From: Breviolum minutum Mf 1.05b.01
Lineage: Eukaryota > Sar > Dinophyceae > Suessiales > Symbiodiniaceae
NCBI GenBank assembly: GCA_000507305.1
Contig: DF241031.1
Coordinates: 1-64,000 of the forward strand
Reading direction: 5' to 3'
DNA length: 64,000 nt
Notes under the pieces: generated by a model
What the model saw: only the letters and a program-made list of their open reading frames with translations
What the model was told of the DNA's origin: nothing
The model's database searches: none
Position numbers and translations under genes: made by a program
Shown here: one piece after another, positions 35,701 through 47,515 of the stretch
Position numbering within the stretch: the first letter of the stretch is position 1
Layout: every line of letters starts with the position of its first letter

Positions 35701-36519
35701 TAGTTATGTCTATACAGTAATATGCGTACCTAATGGAGAGATGGTGATGCTTTTAGGATGATAACGACATGTCGTTTTTGTTGTGGGAGTGATGCGTGCC
35801 ACCTGAAGAGATTAATGGGCATATTTGGCAAACAGGTTCATGTTCATTCAACAAATGTGTGAACAACTCCCGAGCTCAACAAGTGTGATATAGAGACGGT
35901 GATTTGCTATCTCGGGAGCACTATTTATACAGGACATCCCCTCTTTGAGAGATGCCCGACAGAAATACAGTGTGTTGGCTGGATGATAGGAAGTTGTTTG
36001 GCGCATAATTCAAGAGTGCAAACGCCACAATAATGCATTCATGTTGGAAAATCCATTCTTGGCCAAACAGAGCCCACAAATTCTTATCTACTCAACACGC
36101 ATCCTGCATAACAAGTCGCAACATCTAAAGTCCCCATAGTGGCAAAATATTTTTTGGACTTGAGAAAGGCAAATGAAACTACGGAAAATTATTGCAATTA
36201 TTGCCACATACTGGTTACAATCACAGTATGCTCTTCATGTTTGGCTACCAATGTGACCAGACCGCTTCTGCAAGATTGTTTTTTTCACCCGAGAAAAAAA
36301 ACACAGAAGCATCAGAATTGAGGTGGCTCCTTTAGTCCCTTAAGCTTCGTCCAGAAAACGTCCAGCTTCCCAGAAAAACCTTCCAATGGACGGCTGATGG
36401 TGGATGTTTATTTTGGGGCCCTTGAAACATATGTTTTCTCATCTGTCTTGGTGGAGGCTGCTTTGGTGCAGTACTACTCACAGATCAACCAGGTGGCGTC
36501 AGCACAGGCACTGAAGTGA
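30884..36519 (+). CDS. Pro/Gln/Ala-rich protein, multi-exon (function unknown)
   Basis: Exons by phase: 30,884-31,021 (APPQAPPASMAPPDQSG..., then EQSYEQIQMQ); 31,733 onward (PSDAAPEVTTEAIAVPW); 32,037-32,068 (TFEDDFPFPK); 32,489-32,576 (AAAAALSIPVPGSAPPP); a 26-bp microexon 33,114-33,139; 34,296-34,345 (AVPPGYTLATLMHRPEE); 34,698-34,746 (PTVDDSEAEIFAKHSQ); 34,874-34,963 (LAQAPPQYYQPAASQNA); 35,505-35,558 (ALQQYIAAAYPTLDATQQ); and 36,457-36,519 ending QVASAQALK and TGA. The last eight join in frame and every acceptor is AG|G; donors are five GT and two GA. The composition suggests a largely disordered protein, such as an RNA-processing or transcription cofactor, but no domain is recognised. 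The start is not found. The stop lies 275 bases before the next gene's ATG. Confidence 0.75.
32687..32736. repeat. GATA/GA microsatellite
   Basis: About eight GATA units followed by a GA run, within an intron of the Pro/Gln-rich gene. Confidence 0.95.
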
Positions 36520-36794
36520 CCTTTTTGTTTGATGCATGTAGGTGCATTTGTATGAACAAATCAGATCAAACGATAGCATCCAGGTGATATCATCAGAAAA
36601 CAGTGGCATTTTTTCAAGCGCCATCCATAAAGTGAGGTAAATGGAAATAGATGCCTTCGAAACAAGTTTCCAGTACAATGGCATGATGGCATGGTGGATC
36701 TCACCTTGGACCCCTGGACCTTCATTTTTGGTCGCCTGTTTTGCTGATCAAGTTTCCGCAAACTGCTACCTCGTTAGCCCTCCCGTTAAAAGCC

Positions 36795-39700
36795 ATGGTG
36801 GTGAATCGCAAGTGGGTCTTGGCACGACGCCCCGATGGTGCTTATGACCCAGCATTAGTGCCTGGGCTGAAGTTGCACCATTTCAGGATGGGTTGAAAGA
36901 AATGGCTTTGTAAAATCAGAAATCTTGGTATATCAAAGGCTCAAAATCCTGATATCTTCCATCCCCAGATCCTGTAGCCCGGTATCATACTCAACAGTCA
37001 CCTTAGTCAGCTAAATCACTTCACTTTTCGCCCACTGAGGATACCAAGCTCGTCTCCGAAGAGGTAAATCTGGACGCGTGCCCAGAGGACAAAGTCATTG
37101 TGAAGGTGGAAATGCTGCTGCTTGGACCAACAGAAGGTGGTAGCTGGTTGGGTCAGACACAGCTTCCTACCAGGAAGAGAATTCATGTAATTTTTCCTGA
37201 AAGGGGTTGGAATTGTAGCTATGTATAGTATAGAGATTATTTTGAAGCAGGCAATTTGGGTACTGCACCCCCCAGAACAGTTGGTGAATTGAAAAAATGA
37301 ACACGAAAACCGCCATTTGCTTTCTGAAACATTTGCCAACATATCCTTTTTCAGGGTCACATATTCTTATGTATAGTATCAAGGGGATTATTATAAAGCA
37401 AATGGCATTGAAAAGAGGTTTCTTTATCCAACTAATCTCCAACCATTCATGGTGGCTTTTTCAAGTATGTTGGGTCACCTCACATTTGGTGAAGCCTAGG
37501 CTTTTTAGTACCAGCCATATGAAGGCACTAAGCTTCTAAGCTTCACGTTTCGGCATTGTTTGATTTTCCAAAACGGTATGATTTGGTTTGATAAAACAGG
37601 GGTGATTAAATTATTCAATTACCCATTTTGGGGGGATCAAACAATGCAAATCCATGTTGATTTTGAGGGATTTACCTTATTTTTCCGTCCATTGTTTGGG
37701 TTGGTAATACAATGACCCCTGTACAATAATCTTGAAATTGTCACTGTGTTCCTCATGGTATACCTCCATATTTAAGCCAATGATTTCTTGGAGAGATGGA
37801 ATTTGTTGCCAGGATTGGATAGCGATCACAAAATCCCACAAACCTCAAATTCAGAATATCTCCCACTACTTATATATGATATAATATATATATATACATG
37901 TATATTTATATATATATATGTGTGTTTGGATTGTGTGGTTGTTTTTCTTTAATTTCGATACCTCCAAAATCTCATGCAAATGGTTGCAAAAAGAAACGGG
38001 AAAACACGATAAATTTTGTGGGTCCCTTGTGGAGGTCGATTGATGCTTTCATCCGAACCTTGATGGATGAAGAAGCCTATCATGGTGAGGGTGGCATGGG
38101 ACTTCAGGTCACTTGCAGACATGGTGAACCGCAGTGATACTGTTGATGGAAGAAATGCTGCACCACCTCGGATGAAAAGAACCATGTACATAATGAGATA
38201 ATCTACCAATCAACTGGTGCATGATTTCTTCTATCAACAGTATGATGGTAGAGTGATGAATGGAGTGAGCCCATTGTTTTCGAATGGCTTTGGTGGGTTG
38301 CCCTAAAGGAGCTATGAGTGGAGACTGTTCTGGAATCCCTGCCTCAAAATTTCAAACGGGCATGGGGAACCGTCAGGGGACCTAGCAGTTCTCCGATGGT
38401 GGTTCAACAATGTTTAACAGGCGAAATGTCACGCTTCAGTCAAGCGACCTAGCAGTCTACGCACCTAAGGTTTTTTTTTGGCCTAGGAGTGCATTGATTT
38501 GGCGAATGACATTCAGATGTTTCAGGGAAGCAGGCCATGAACCCGTGTTAACTAAATTTGATATATGCTACCAGTCTCATGTACAGATTTGGTTGAATTT
38601 TTCGTTAGGAAGGCTCGTTTGACACGACATCATTGTCCTTTTGCTATGATATTTTTTAGGTCCATGAATCAAGGGTCCCCAAAGATGATAAACTGCATTT
38701 CCTTTTTATTGGAATAGGCCGGTTTTAGAAACTCCAGGTGGGCGACGTCATCCGTTCCCTGGGCTATGGCACCATTGTGGCAGCGGGGGCGAAAACGGGA
38801 AAGACGGTTGGACAGAAGGCAAGGCATGGCGGTCATCGGTGCGGGACTTCTCCAAATGTCCTTCAAAAAAAGGTTAACGTAGTTATGAAGAATAGGACAT
38901 CAAGGATGTTTGGGCCCATGTGTTGGAGACACCTCCGAAGTTGACAAAACAGTACAAAGCATACCACAAAATTGCTCAGTGATTGGTTGCTAGGTTGTTT
39001 TTAGATGTTTTTGGCAGCTTGGAAGCATACGTATAGCAGGCTTTTGAGAGTTTGGAAGAATGTCAAAACTCTTTGCCTCCTTTGTTTGTTTTAATGTTGT
39101 CTTGTTGGTGTTTCTATTTTGTTGCATGGTGGTGATATCACAGTGGTTTGGCATCCCTCCAAACTGCTTGGTGAAGACTTGGCTTTGGTTCACAGATCTT
39201 GTTGCTGGTTGGCTAGCGTATCTTGTAGGTGTTGCCATTGGAACTTCTACCATGTCTTCCTTCCTTTGAAGACCCGGGTTCGAGTATATGTCTCCCACAC
39301 ACTAGCAATAGTTTCAAAATTTCAACCAATATCGTTCTCTTTGCATCCACTGTTTTTGCAATATTATGTTTTCTACTAGCCCCCACTCACCCACAATCAT
39401 GAACATAAATAAAGATATTCTATGTCCCACTCTATGAATTGATACCTTTTTCATCGCATCCTTTTCTGGTAATGGCAGAGCCTCAAATTCCCACCACCTT
39501 GGGGTTAAACCTCCACCCTGGTGGGAAGGTGATTGGAACACTTTCAGCACAAACCTTGGCAACCTGCAGCGTTGGTGGTAACCTTGGTGTACATCCTTTC
39601 ATGAAGATGCCGTTTCATCGGCCTGCACCTTGGTTGGATTTTTTGAAGACATTCAGTTGGATGAAATGCTGCAGGGGTTTGGGAGTGACAGGGATGAAGA

Positions 39701-42700
39701 GAATTCGCAGGGTTGATTCAGGGTTGAGTTTTTTTGTTTTGGGGGGGGCGGACATCATAGGGCTATAATTATGACAAAGAGGGCGCAAGGATTCTTACTT
39801 TCCTGAAAGTAAAAATAGCAAAAGATATCCCTCAGGTTCAATTTCCAATATGTCCATATAGTTTGGAAATAGCAGCTGTTCAGTTCGCAAGAGTATACCG
39901 AGTGTCACGTTCCATTATTGCAAGGATTTGTGGCTGGATGTTGACCTCTCTAGTTGATGAGGTGTTGCTATCAAACATGTCGGTGAGGTGGTAGTTTCAA
40001 TCAAATCATTAATGTTTTATGTGCACCATGATCTTTTGGGAAACGCGGTCTAACTTGACTTGTCATCCCCTGGTTGATGGGGTCCTAACAAAGATATTTA
40101 CATCCGATGTTGATTCTTTGGCACCACGCGAACACGAAGGTGCATTTTAAAAATGCACCCCCAAATTTCTCAAATTTCTCAGGAATCCACGTTGCACCTC
40201 TTTGGCATCACCACGGGTGTCACCGCCTTCGTTGGGATGTGCCGCGTCTTGGGTGCTCCATCCAAACGTGACGTGGTCGTTGTGAGCGCTGCCGCAGGGG
40301 CTGTAGGCAGCATCGCCGCACAGGTGGCGAAATCCTACGGTGCACGGGTCATTGGCATTGCAGGCGGCCCTCCGTGACTGAGGTGACTGATGATTCGGAG
40401 TACGTGTGAAAAGACTGCTGTAAATAAGAATTAATTTTGAGAAACACATATGTTGCACTTGTATATTGTATTGATTCTACATGACAGGAATCACTTGTAC
40501 CATCCTATACCGAAGTACTTTTAGATCATGAACAGCAAATACTTTCCCAATTTGGGCGAACCGGCTGCCCACAATTGCAATGCATTGGAGGTACTTTAGG
40601 GGGGTACCTGAATGAACCTGATATGTGGCCATGCATTTATTGTGTAGGGATTTGTAGGGAACAACCCGGAACAACCATCATCCAACTTTGCCACGCATTT
40701 TTTCTCGGGGAATTTTGTTGATGCAAATTCGGAATCCTGGATGCAGGGGGAACTGCAAAGTGCCAATTCCTGCAACTGGGACTTAAAATGGGTATTATCG
40801 TGCCAATGTGGATAGCAAGGTTGCCTAGTCAATATAATATATAAATATATGTATAGATGCTCTAAGGGTGAGAGGTGTCTCACATTTTTGTTTGTCAAAG
40901 CATGACGTTGTATACTTTTGTTTCAAATTATGTCGTTCGGATGGGTTGATACAGATCTCGAGTTGATTTGAAACCTCCAAGCTTGCTTGGGTGACATATT
41001 GGCCACTGAGTAAGAATAGATCAAAAAAACAGGTTACGAATCTTGAGAAGAATCGCATTAGATTAGATTGAGTTCTTTACATTTTTTGCATTGACAATCC
41101 ACATGCCATATGTTTGTCCAGAAGTCCTTTATTCAAAGAAACGCTCCTTATGTAGATGCAAGAAGGTTACCCTTTCTCTTCCTTGGAATTCTTTGCTTCC
41201 ATCTTTCCATCTTTGATTGAGGACCCAAGACTTAAAGTTGGATGCCGCAGTGGATTATAAGGTGCCTATCCTTCCATATGGCTTCCAAGATCACTGGGGG
41301 TGGGATCGAGTAGGGTTGGCGTTTTTGTTTTTTTTGTTGGCCAGGTTGGAGGAGTAGAAACTGACCAAATGTGATGCTTGAAAAAGAAGTTGCCAAAAAG
41401 AAAAGAATAAACAGATCTATGTTCAAGTTGCATGTTGAATTTCAGGGGTGTGCTGGGTGTAGAATGCCAGATTCCAAATCCAAAGAATTGTTTCATTTTA
41501 CTTCTTCAATGACCTGTGAGGATCCATCATTTGCAGATGGGAAAACACGCGCGGGTGGATATCCCCCCCCTCTCAACCTGGAACAAGATTAGCCCCAACC
41601 AGTTACAAGCAGAGTTATGACCACCAGAAATGGCCTTTTCAATGGGTAACCGTTATAGCTTATAACTCCCACTGAATTTTTGGGATCCGGGGGCCCATCT
41701 TGTAGGATCAGCACATCTTCTCCCTTGGATCCAACCCTGTATATCGAGGATGGATCCAGATCCTTACAGCAACAACTGGATGAGCTTGCCCCAAAGGGAC
41801 GCTTGGAGTTGGTTGGGTTGCCGTTGAAGGTGAACCATTATGGGGCACATGACTGAAAGTGAAACCAGCAACAAATAGAGGGGTTGGTTTGGAGTAGCCC
41901 ATGGATTCCATGGATGGATGTTGTTTTAAGGGCTGATCAAGTGACATGGATGAGTTGTTGTGTTGGGTGCCATCATCTCAAGACGAAAGTGAGATATAGC
42001 TCTAGCGACCGGATGGGGGGGCCAGAGAGAAGGGCTTTGATCGAGGACATATTATCTAGTTTCATCATCAGGCAGCCAGGGGTCATATTTGTGTCTTTGA
42101 GGTGATATGCTTCCTTTGTTTGTTCCTTCAACCATATCTGTGTTCCACCAGTTTCTACGAAATATGCCAGACACTTTGATCCCGATTTTGCTCAATGTTT
42201 GTCCCCTCATCATCCCTCGCAATCCTGCAATTCAACCACTTTGAGGCATCGATTTCTATTTTGACAATGTGGGAGGATCGACCTTGGATGCTGTACTGGA
42301 GCGTATCAATCCTGAAGGTCGCATTGTGACGCTTTCTTTGGCACAAAAACTAGCGGCTGTTTTTGTTTTTTTCACGGGGGAGGGCCGCCATTGGTTGATG
42401 GGTGTAGATGTTGGAGCAAACGAGGGGCTGTGAATGAGGCTTAAAATTCCCCAACAACAAAAGGTAGAGCTAGAGATAGCCCCAAATCTGCAAATTCATT
42501 GTGGGTAGTTAATGAACATAGCAGCACACGCCGACACGTGCTCGAAATCAGTGGTTGTTCAGTGAGCAGATGATCTCCGCAATGTTGTTCATTCAGATTA
42601 ATGGAATGATTCTAACATCCAGGATGATGTTTCTTGTGTTACTTCTCTTGGTTTTCTTTGGATATGACCGAGCAAATGGATCTCCAACCATTTGGTGCTT

Positions 42701-44571
42701 AGAGTATTGAGTTCCATGATCCCAAATCTATTTATATGTTTTTGTTCTAAGTTTTTTGTGTCACCCTTCGACATTCAGATTCCTAAGATTCCTATGATTT
42801 TCCATATGGCACGATTTCACCGAAACACAAACATGGCTTCTTTGAGGATTTGTGGAGCGATTAGCCAATATTCTAGCAATTTGAACCATGGCAAGGTCGA
42901 AGGTCCAAGGACCCACCTCCAACTTGTTGGGTTTTTCCCACTTGTTGGGTGGGTAGATGTGGGTAGAATATGTAAACATCAATGGGATCCAATGGTTTTT
43001 GTTCAACAGATTCAGTTCAGATTCATAGGCGAAGATCTCCATCCATGAAGACTGAGTGGGCGTGAAAGGTTTGCGAGCAATACCCTCTCAGATGGACCCT
43101 TACCAAAAATGGGCTGCAAAATGTTCAGCCACCAACTGGATATTTTGTGTGTAGTACAACCTGAGTTAAAGTGCATTCAAGTATGTTCGAGTCACTATTG
43201 CAGGATTCTCGTTTCCAAATTAAATTTGGATTTGTGTACCGGCCTTGTGGGTTTGTCTTGGTTTTTCAGCCAGCTGATAGTCAGCTGTCTTTTTTGATTT
43301 GCTGGTACATGTGCACCTTGGCTGACCCAAGGGTTTGAAACAGGACATCAGGAATCCAAGATTTATCAGATAAAACCACTCCTTCAATTCCGACTCTTTC
43401 TTTCGCGTATGCGCATTTGGCACATGTGTGCAAAACATTAAGAAGACGTGCAAAGGAAGTATTGACGGACATGAAACAGGCTCGTTTTCCAGCTATATAA
43501 GTTCAAGTGGTGACCGTCAACCCCCGGCAGGAACTACTTGAAGTTGGCTGAACGTGGAGCAACCATGAAGGGGTTCAATGTTATGCAGTGCCATGGTTGA
43601 ACGGTTCCAGGATCGGGAGAGTTGGAGGATATTGTCACATCCTTTGCGACAGTAGCTCGCGGCCCTGAAATGCAAGACGTTTCTTGCGTAGGCTCATGGG
43701 ATTGTCAACGTACTAGATGTTTCAAACATCAAATTCATTTATATAGCCAGCTTAGAGAGTAAACGGCATGGTTCAACTCCCACAAAAAGCCAGGGTGGAA
43801 GTTCCTCTACCAACGCTTCACCCGGAACTGCTGAAACCATGTCAGGTACATGTCTTCAATTCCAGGTGCCATGTGCCAATTGGCATGGCTACACTATCGT
43901 GGATATATCAAGATCCATGAAGATGTGCAAGAAGGAATTGAAGGTTTTCCAATTGCCCTTCAGATTCTCAGCTGAATTTTGTTAGCGATGAACAGGGGGG
44001 ATGAAGATGATGAAGGCTATTCCCTTATATGGATATACAGCTTTTTGTGAAGCCCAAGTGAATGCGCATTGAATCCCAATCCCATCATGGGTGTAGCATG
44101 AGTTGTCAGATGTTAGACCCGTGAAGGGCAGGTGGTGCGAAAGTTCATGTGCTGATCGCCCAATTGGTTATGTGGTCATGTTGCAGTTTCAAGGCGATGT
44201 TCTTTTCTATTGGTCAAATGGCCATGACGCTAGAGAACATGATGGCATCATCCCCAAAAGGTACATTTTGTGGTTGGACCTGATTTCAATACAGTTCTGG
44301 ATTTTTGAAGAGTCATACGCACAATCATGTAGCACCTTCAGTGTCAACTGATCTCACAAAAAAAAAAAAAACTTCCCCCGACCCTCTGAGTTTATCAAGA
44401 TGAATATGATGTTTTCATTGCAATGGAAACATCCACAGGCATTGATTTTTGATTCCTTACTGAATTTTCATGCCACATCTTAAGCTCCCTGCTTCAAGGA
44501 AACTCTTCACTGGTGGACACATGGGAAAGATGCTATGCAAAGTTGCATCGGAGGAAGAAAAGCAAGCATAG
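36795..44571 (+). CDS. Zinc-independent MDR oxidoreductase, prostaglandin/alkenal reductase type, 13 exons
   Basis: Predicted NAD(P)H-dependent double-bond reductase of 347 residues. Exons: 36,795-36,857; 37,040-37,116; 38,035-38,107; 38,738-38,818; 39,529-39,624; 40,183-40,373; 41,222-41,261; 41,749-41,797; 42,246-42,327; 42,847-42,909; 43,531-43,589; 43,866-43,962; 44,499-44,571. All joins keep frame from MVVNRKWVLARRPDG to KVASEEEKQA-stop. Family signatures are the catalytic-domain start (LSIDAFIRTLMDEEAYH), the nucleotide-binding VVVSAAAGAVGSIAAQVAKS with AxxGxxG, GIDFYFDNVGG, RIVICGAISQYS, NYLKLAERGATMKGFNVM and LFTGGHMGKML. The cysteine set of zinc ADHs is absent, as expected for this subfamily. 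Length matches the family. Exon 5's end and exon 11's end are the least certain. All acceptors are AG|G; donors are 4 GT, 4 GC, 4 GA. Related enzymes reduce 15-oxo-prostaglandins, leukotrienes or 2-alkenals; the natural substrate here is unknown. Confidence 0.9.
37874..37922. repeat. TA/TATG low-complexity stretch
   Basis: A (TA)n-rich run within intron 2 of the MDR gene. Confidence 0.85.
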
Positions 44572-46310
44572 GATGGACCATGTTGGGCCAAAATGGCCGA
44601 TTGGAGAGTTGGAAACTCTGGATTTTTCAGATCCTCATTCCATACATTTTTCAGATCTGAAGGCCAAGCAACAAAATGGACGATCTAGGACGTATGTTGC
44701 GCATGGAAGAAAAAAGTGACATGAGATATATCATGGAAATTTGTCAGAATAGCAATGCCAATTTTTTAGCGGTTTGTATGGCCTTCAAGTTTTCATATTC
44801 ACATGGTTTCTGCAACATACCTCCAAAAGGAGGTGTTTCTGTAGAACTTTGGGTTTGTTTTCGGGCTTCGCTTTACACTGCAGAGCAAGTGGCCCCTTTC
44901 CTAAGGCACAGCACTGTCCAAGACTGTTCATGAACAAATTATGTCAAATTTGAATATATTTGATCTATGGTTTCTCATCTGGAACTAGGAGTCAAAGAAC
45001 TATCCTTGTGAAATGGGGAGTGCTTGGGAGTTACTCGTGACGGGGCCTTAACCACTTTTCTTAAATTAATTTCGGGCGAGATTATTATAGCATCGTTCAG
45101 CAATCATGGTCACCACTGTCCTTCCTTTTCGCATATGGACCAAATTCTGCAGTCTTTGTTTGGTTTGCGAAATGCTCCCTGTATAGAAATAATAACCTGA
45201 ATTATATACAGCATACGCCATTGAATGATATTGAATGCTCCAAACCAATGAACAAATACATGCAAAGACATTCATTATATTGTATGCATTTATACTTGCA
45301 GTACATTTGCCCTCCGAACTGCCCAAATTCTGGCGAAAGATAGCTTAAATTGATTTCTTGGTTTGGTATACCCTACTTGTTTGCAACAACTCTTATCATG
45401 AAAGCGCATTAACCATTTCAAAACCTACCACGGCTAGCTGGAGAACAAGCACTTCTTGCGACATGGAATGAATTGAATAGGCAAATTGGATCGCACGTAG
45501 ATGCACCAATACCACAACCCGCAAAAGTTGAGATTAGTTCCATGTGTTTCATCAATGGATCGTGCTGTGAACCTGTGAACTATATTCGTTTCGGCAACGT
45601 TTGATTGCTGAAACTCGGGCCATTGGATCGTAGGCCCCACAGAGCCAAGCGGTTTGCTTATGTAGAAATCGGGGGTGATGGTGCGATGCTGCTTTGCGTG
45701 TTCCCTTGAAAGTGCTGTACCGATTTGTATCAATAACATATCAATAACTAAGAAACTTTAACAAACTTAACAGTGATTCAGTGATTCATGACACAATTTG
45801 ACCTGCATTCGATTGCTAGAGGTCAGATATGTTGATATGTTAATTACAAGTTATTACTAGTTTTGGTTTCATCCCTGGTACATTGGGTGACCTTGGAACT
45901 GACTTGCAGGTGACGTGACCTGCCAAAGAAATGATTCAGTGAATACACTTAGCCCTGCTAGCTCAGATAGGAATGTATATGCCAGGGTTGCAGGTATCCT
46001 CCCCCCAAAAAAAACTTCAGAAAGCCAAAGATGATATCCATCGAGATTCGCATTATGTATTTATTTCCAGGTTTCCACTCTTTTGGCTTTGATTCAATGC
46101 CAAATCTCTAACCCGGACCTGATATGCCCTGATACTGGTAGACTTGAACCCAATCATGTGCGTTCCCTTGAACTGACATCTCGGTACAATTCCGGTAGTG
46201 ATGTGTTTCAGGCGTCTGGTGGGTTGGCAACAGTTGGGGAATCTCAAAACGGGAGGGTGCTGGAAAGCTCCAATTGTGTTACTCGTGTAGGAAGGTGGTT
46301 TGAAATCCAA
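44572..46310. other. Intergenic or intron, no gene called
   Basis: Begins with the MDR gene's 3' flank. Weak exon-like frames exist near 44,820-44,930 (plus) and 45,540-45,740 (minus). Neither has linked neighbours, and neither can be supported. Confidence 0.4.
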
Positions 46311-46381
46311 GGATGCCGAAGCACCAAGAAAACCGGTGTCGGTGTGTTTCTTTCGTGCTGCGTCATGCTTCGACCGGATTT
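46311..46381 (+). CDS. Isolated exon with GTAAGT donor
   Basis: Starts after CCAAG|G. One frame reads DAEAPRKPVSVCFFRAASCF and leaves at the textbook donor GTAAGT at 46,382. The other two plus frames and the minus strand are also open, so the frame is uncertain. Possibly the first recognisable exon of the gene that ends at 52,565. Confidence 0.35.
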
Positions 46382-47390
46382 GTAAGTTTGGGGCAAGATA
46401 TAACAATGGCAAGCCACCTGAAAAAAATATCGCAAAAAGGAATTTCCTGGAGCACAATTTCTGTTTGGAACTTGTCAATCAACAGCCAAGAGCATCGCAG
46501 TCAGGAACTCAATCCTAAGCATCCCTTGATTTTATACTGTACCAGTCCACCTTGGGTCACCAACAAAGCTGATGCAATCCCTTGTGGTCCTGGCAGTAGT
46601 AAAACTTCCTAAGGAATTTTGTTTCCGAACTACCAGGTAGGGTCGATGTTATAAATGTTTGTTCCGTTGAGAAGGACGTTTTTAATCGTTTTTAGTTTTA
46701 GCCAATGGTCAGAATTTGCTTCAAAATCTAGAGATGCCTTTGAAGCGAATGGAGAAACACCGAAACCCTACGAGGATATCAAACAACCTTCTTCCCAAAG
46801 CATGAGGGCCTGAAACTATATAATGTGAAATGAGATCTACCGGCTACCGTAGCGACTTACTCGTAGCAGCCTGCCTTCTCCAAGATAAGCTAAGGTGATC
46901 TCAGGTGGTTATCCACTGGTGGCGACCTGGTTGAGATTTGCATGGAGTGAATTTGGGAGTGGGGATGGAACATTTTTGCTGTTTGTCGACTTGATCCTTT
47001 ATGTACATTGCTGGAGTTTACTCGACATGATGCTATACTGTATACCGTATATAACATGTTTTTACATATAAACAATTTTAATCACACATATATATGAGAT
47101 ATATGTTTTAGTTTGTGATGAATAGGTAGGGCCTGGTATAACCTAGGAACTTGCACAGAGTCTTTTCAGAGGTTAGGTGATTCATGGCTTCAGGTTCCAG
47201 TTGTTTGTTTCATCACTTTTCAATCTATACATTTTACCTTTACCTTCCCTTTCGATTGTGCTTATTCGACTCCTATGTGATTTTGTGTATGTGCATGTGT
47301 GTACTGTACCTAGCACTTATACATAATTGCATATACGCATACATCTATCTTCAATTTGGGTCACATTTTGTCTTTTTTTCTGTTCGGCAG

Positions 47391-47515
47391 GATCCCGATC
47401 TTCAAGGTTCAACCCCCCAAACCCTCCTCGCTTCCTTTCGAGGCAACCACAGGCCCATCGAATGCATGGATTGCAAACCGTTCATTGGCAGCCTTGGTCT
47501 GGGGGGTTGGTGGGG
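47391..47515 (+). CDS. GC-rich exon candidate
   Basis: Preceded by a pyrimidine tract and GGCAG|G. Three plus-strand frames are open; the most protein-like reads IPIFKVQPPKPSSLPFEATT and then NAWIANRSLAALVWG. No family recognised. It may belong to the gene ending at 52,565. Confidence 0.4.

Noticed and set aside
46311-46420. Possible CCCH zinc finger (cysteine-rich CFFRAASCFDRIC frame)
   Set aside because: The spacing does not fit C-x8-C-x5-C-x3-H, no histidine follows, and the exon probably ends at the GTAAGT before the last cysteine.
46053-46478. 141-codon minus-strand frame
   Set aside because: The plus strand over the same DNA has an AG|G acceptor and a GTAAGT donor; there is no matching neighbour on the minus strand. 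Kept only as uncertainty for the plus exon.
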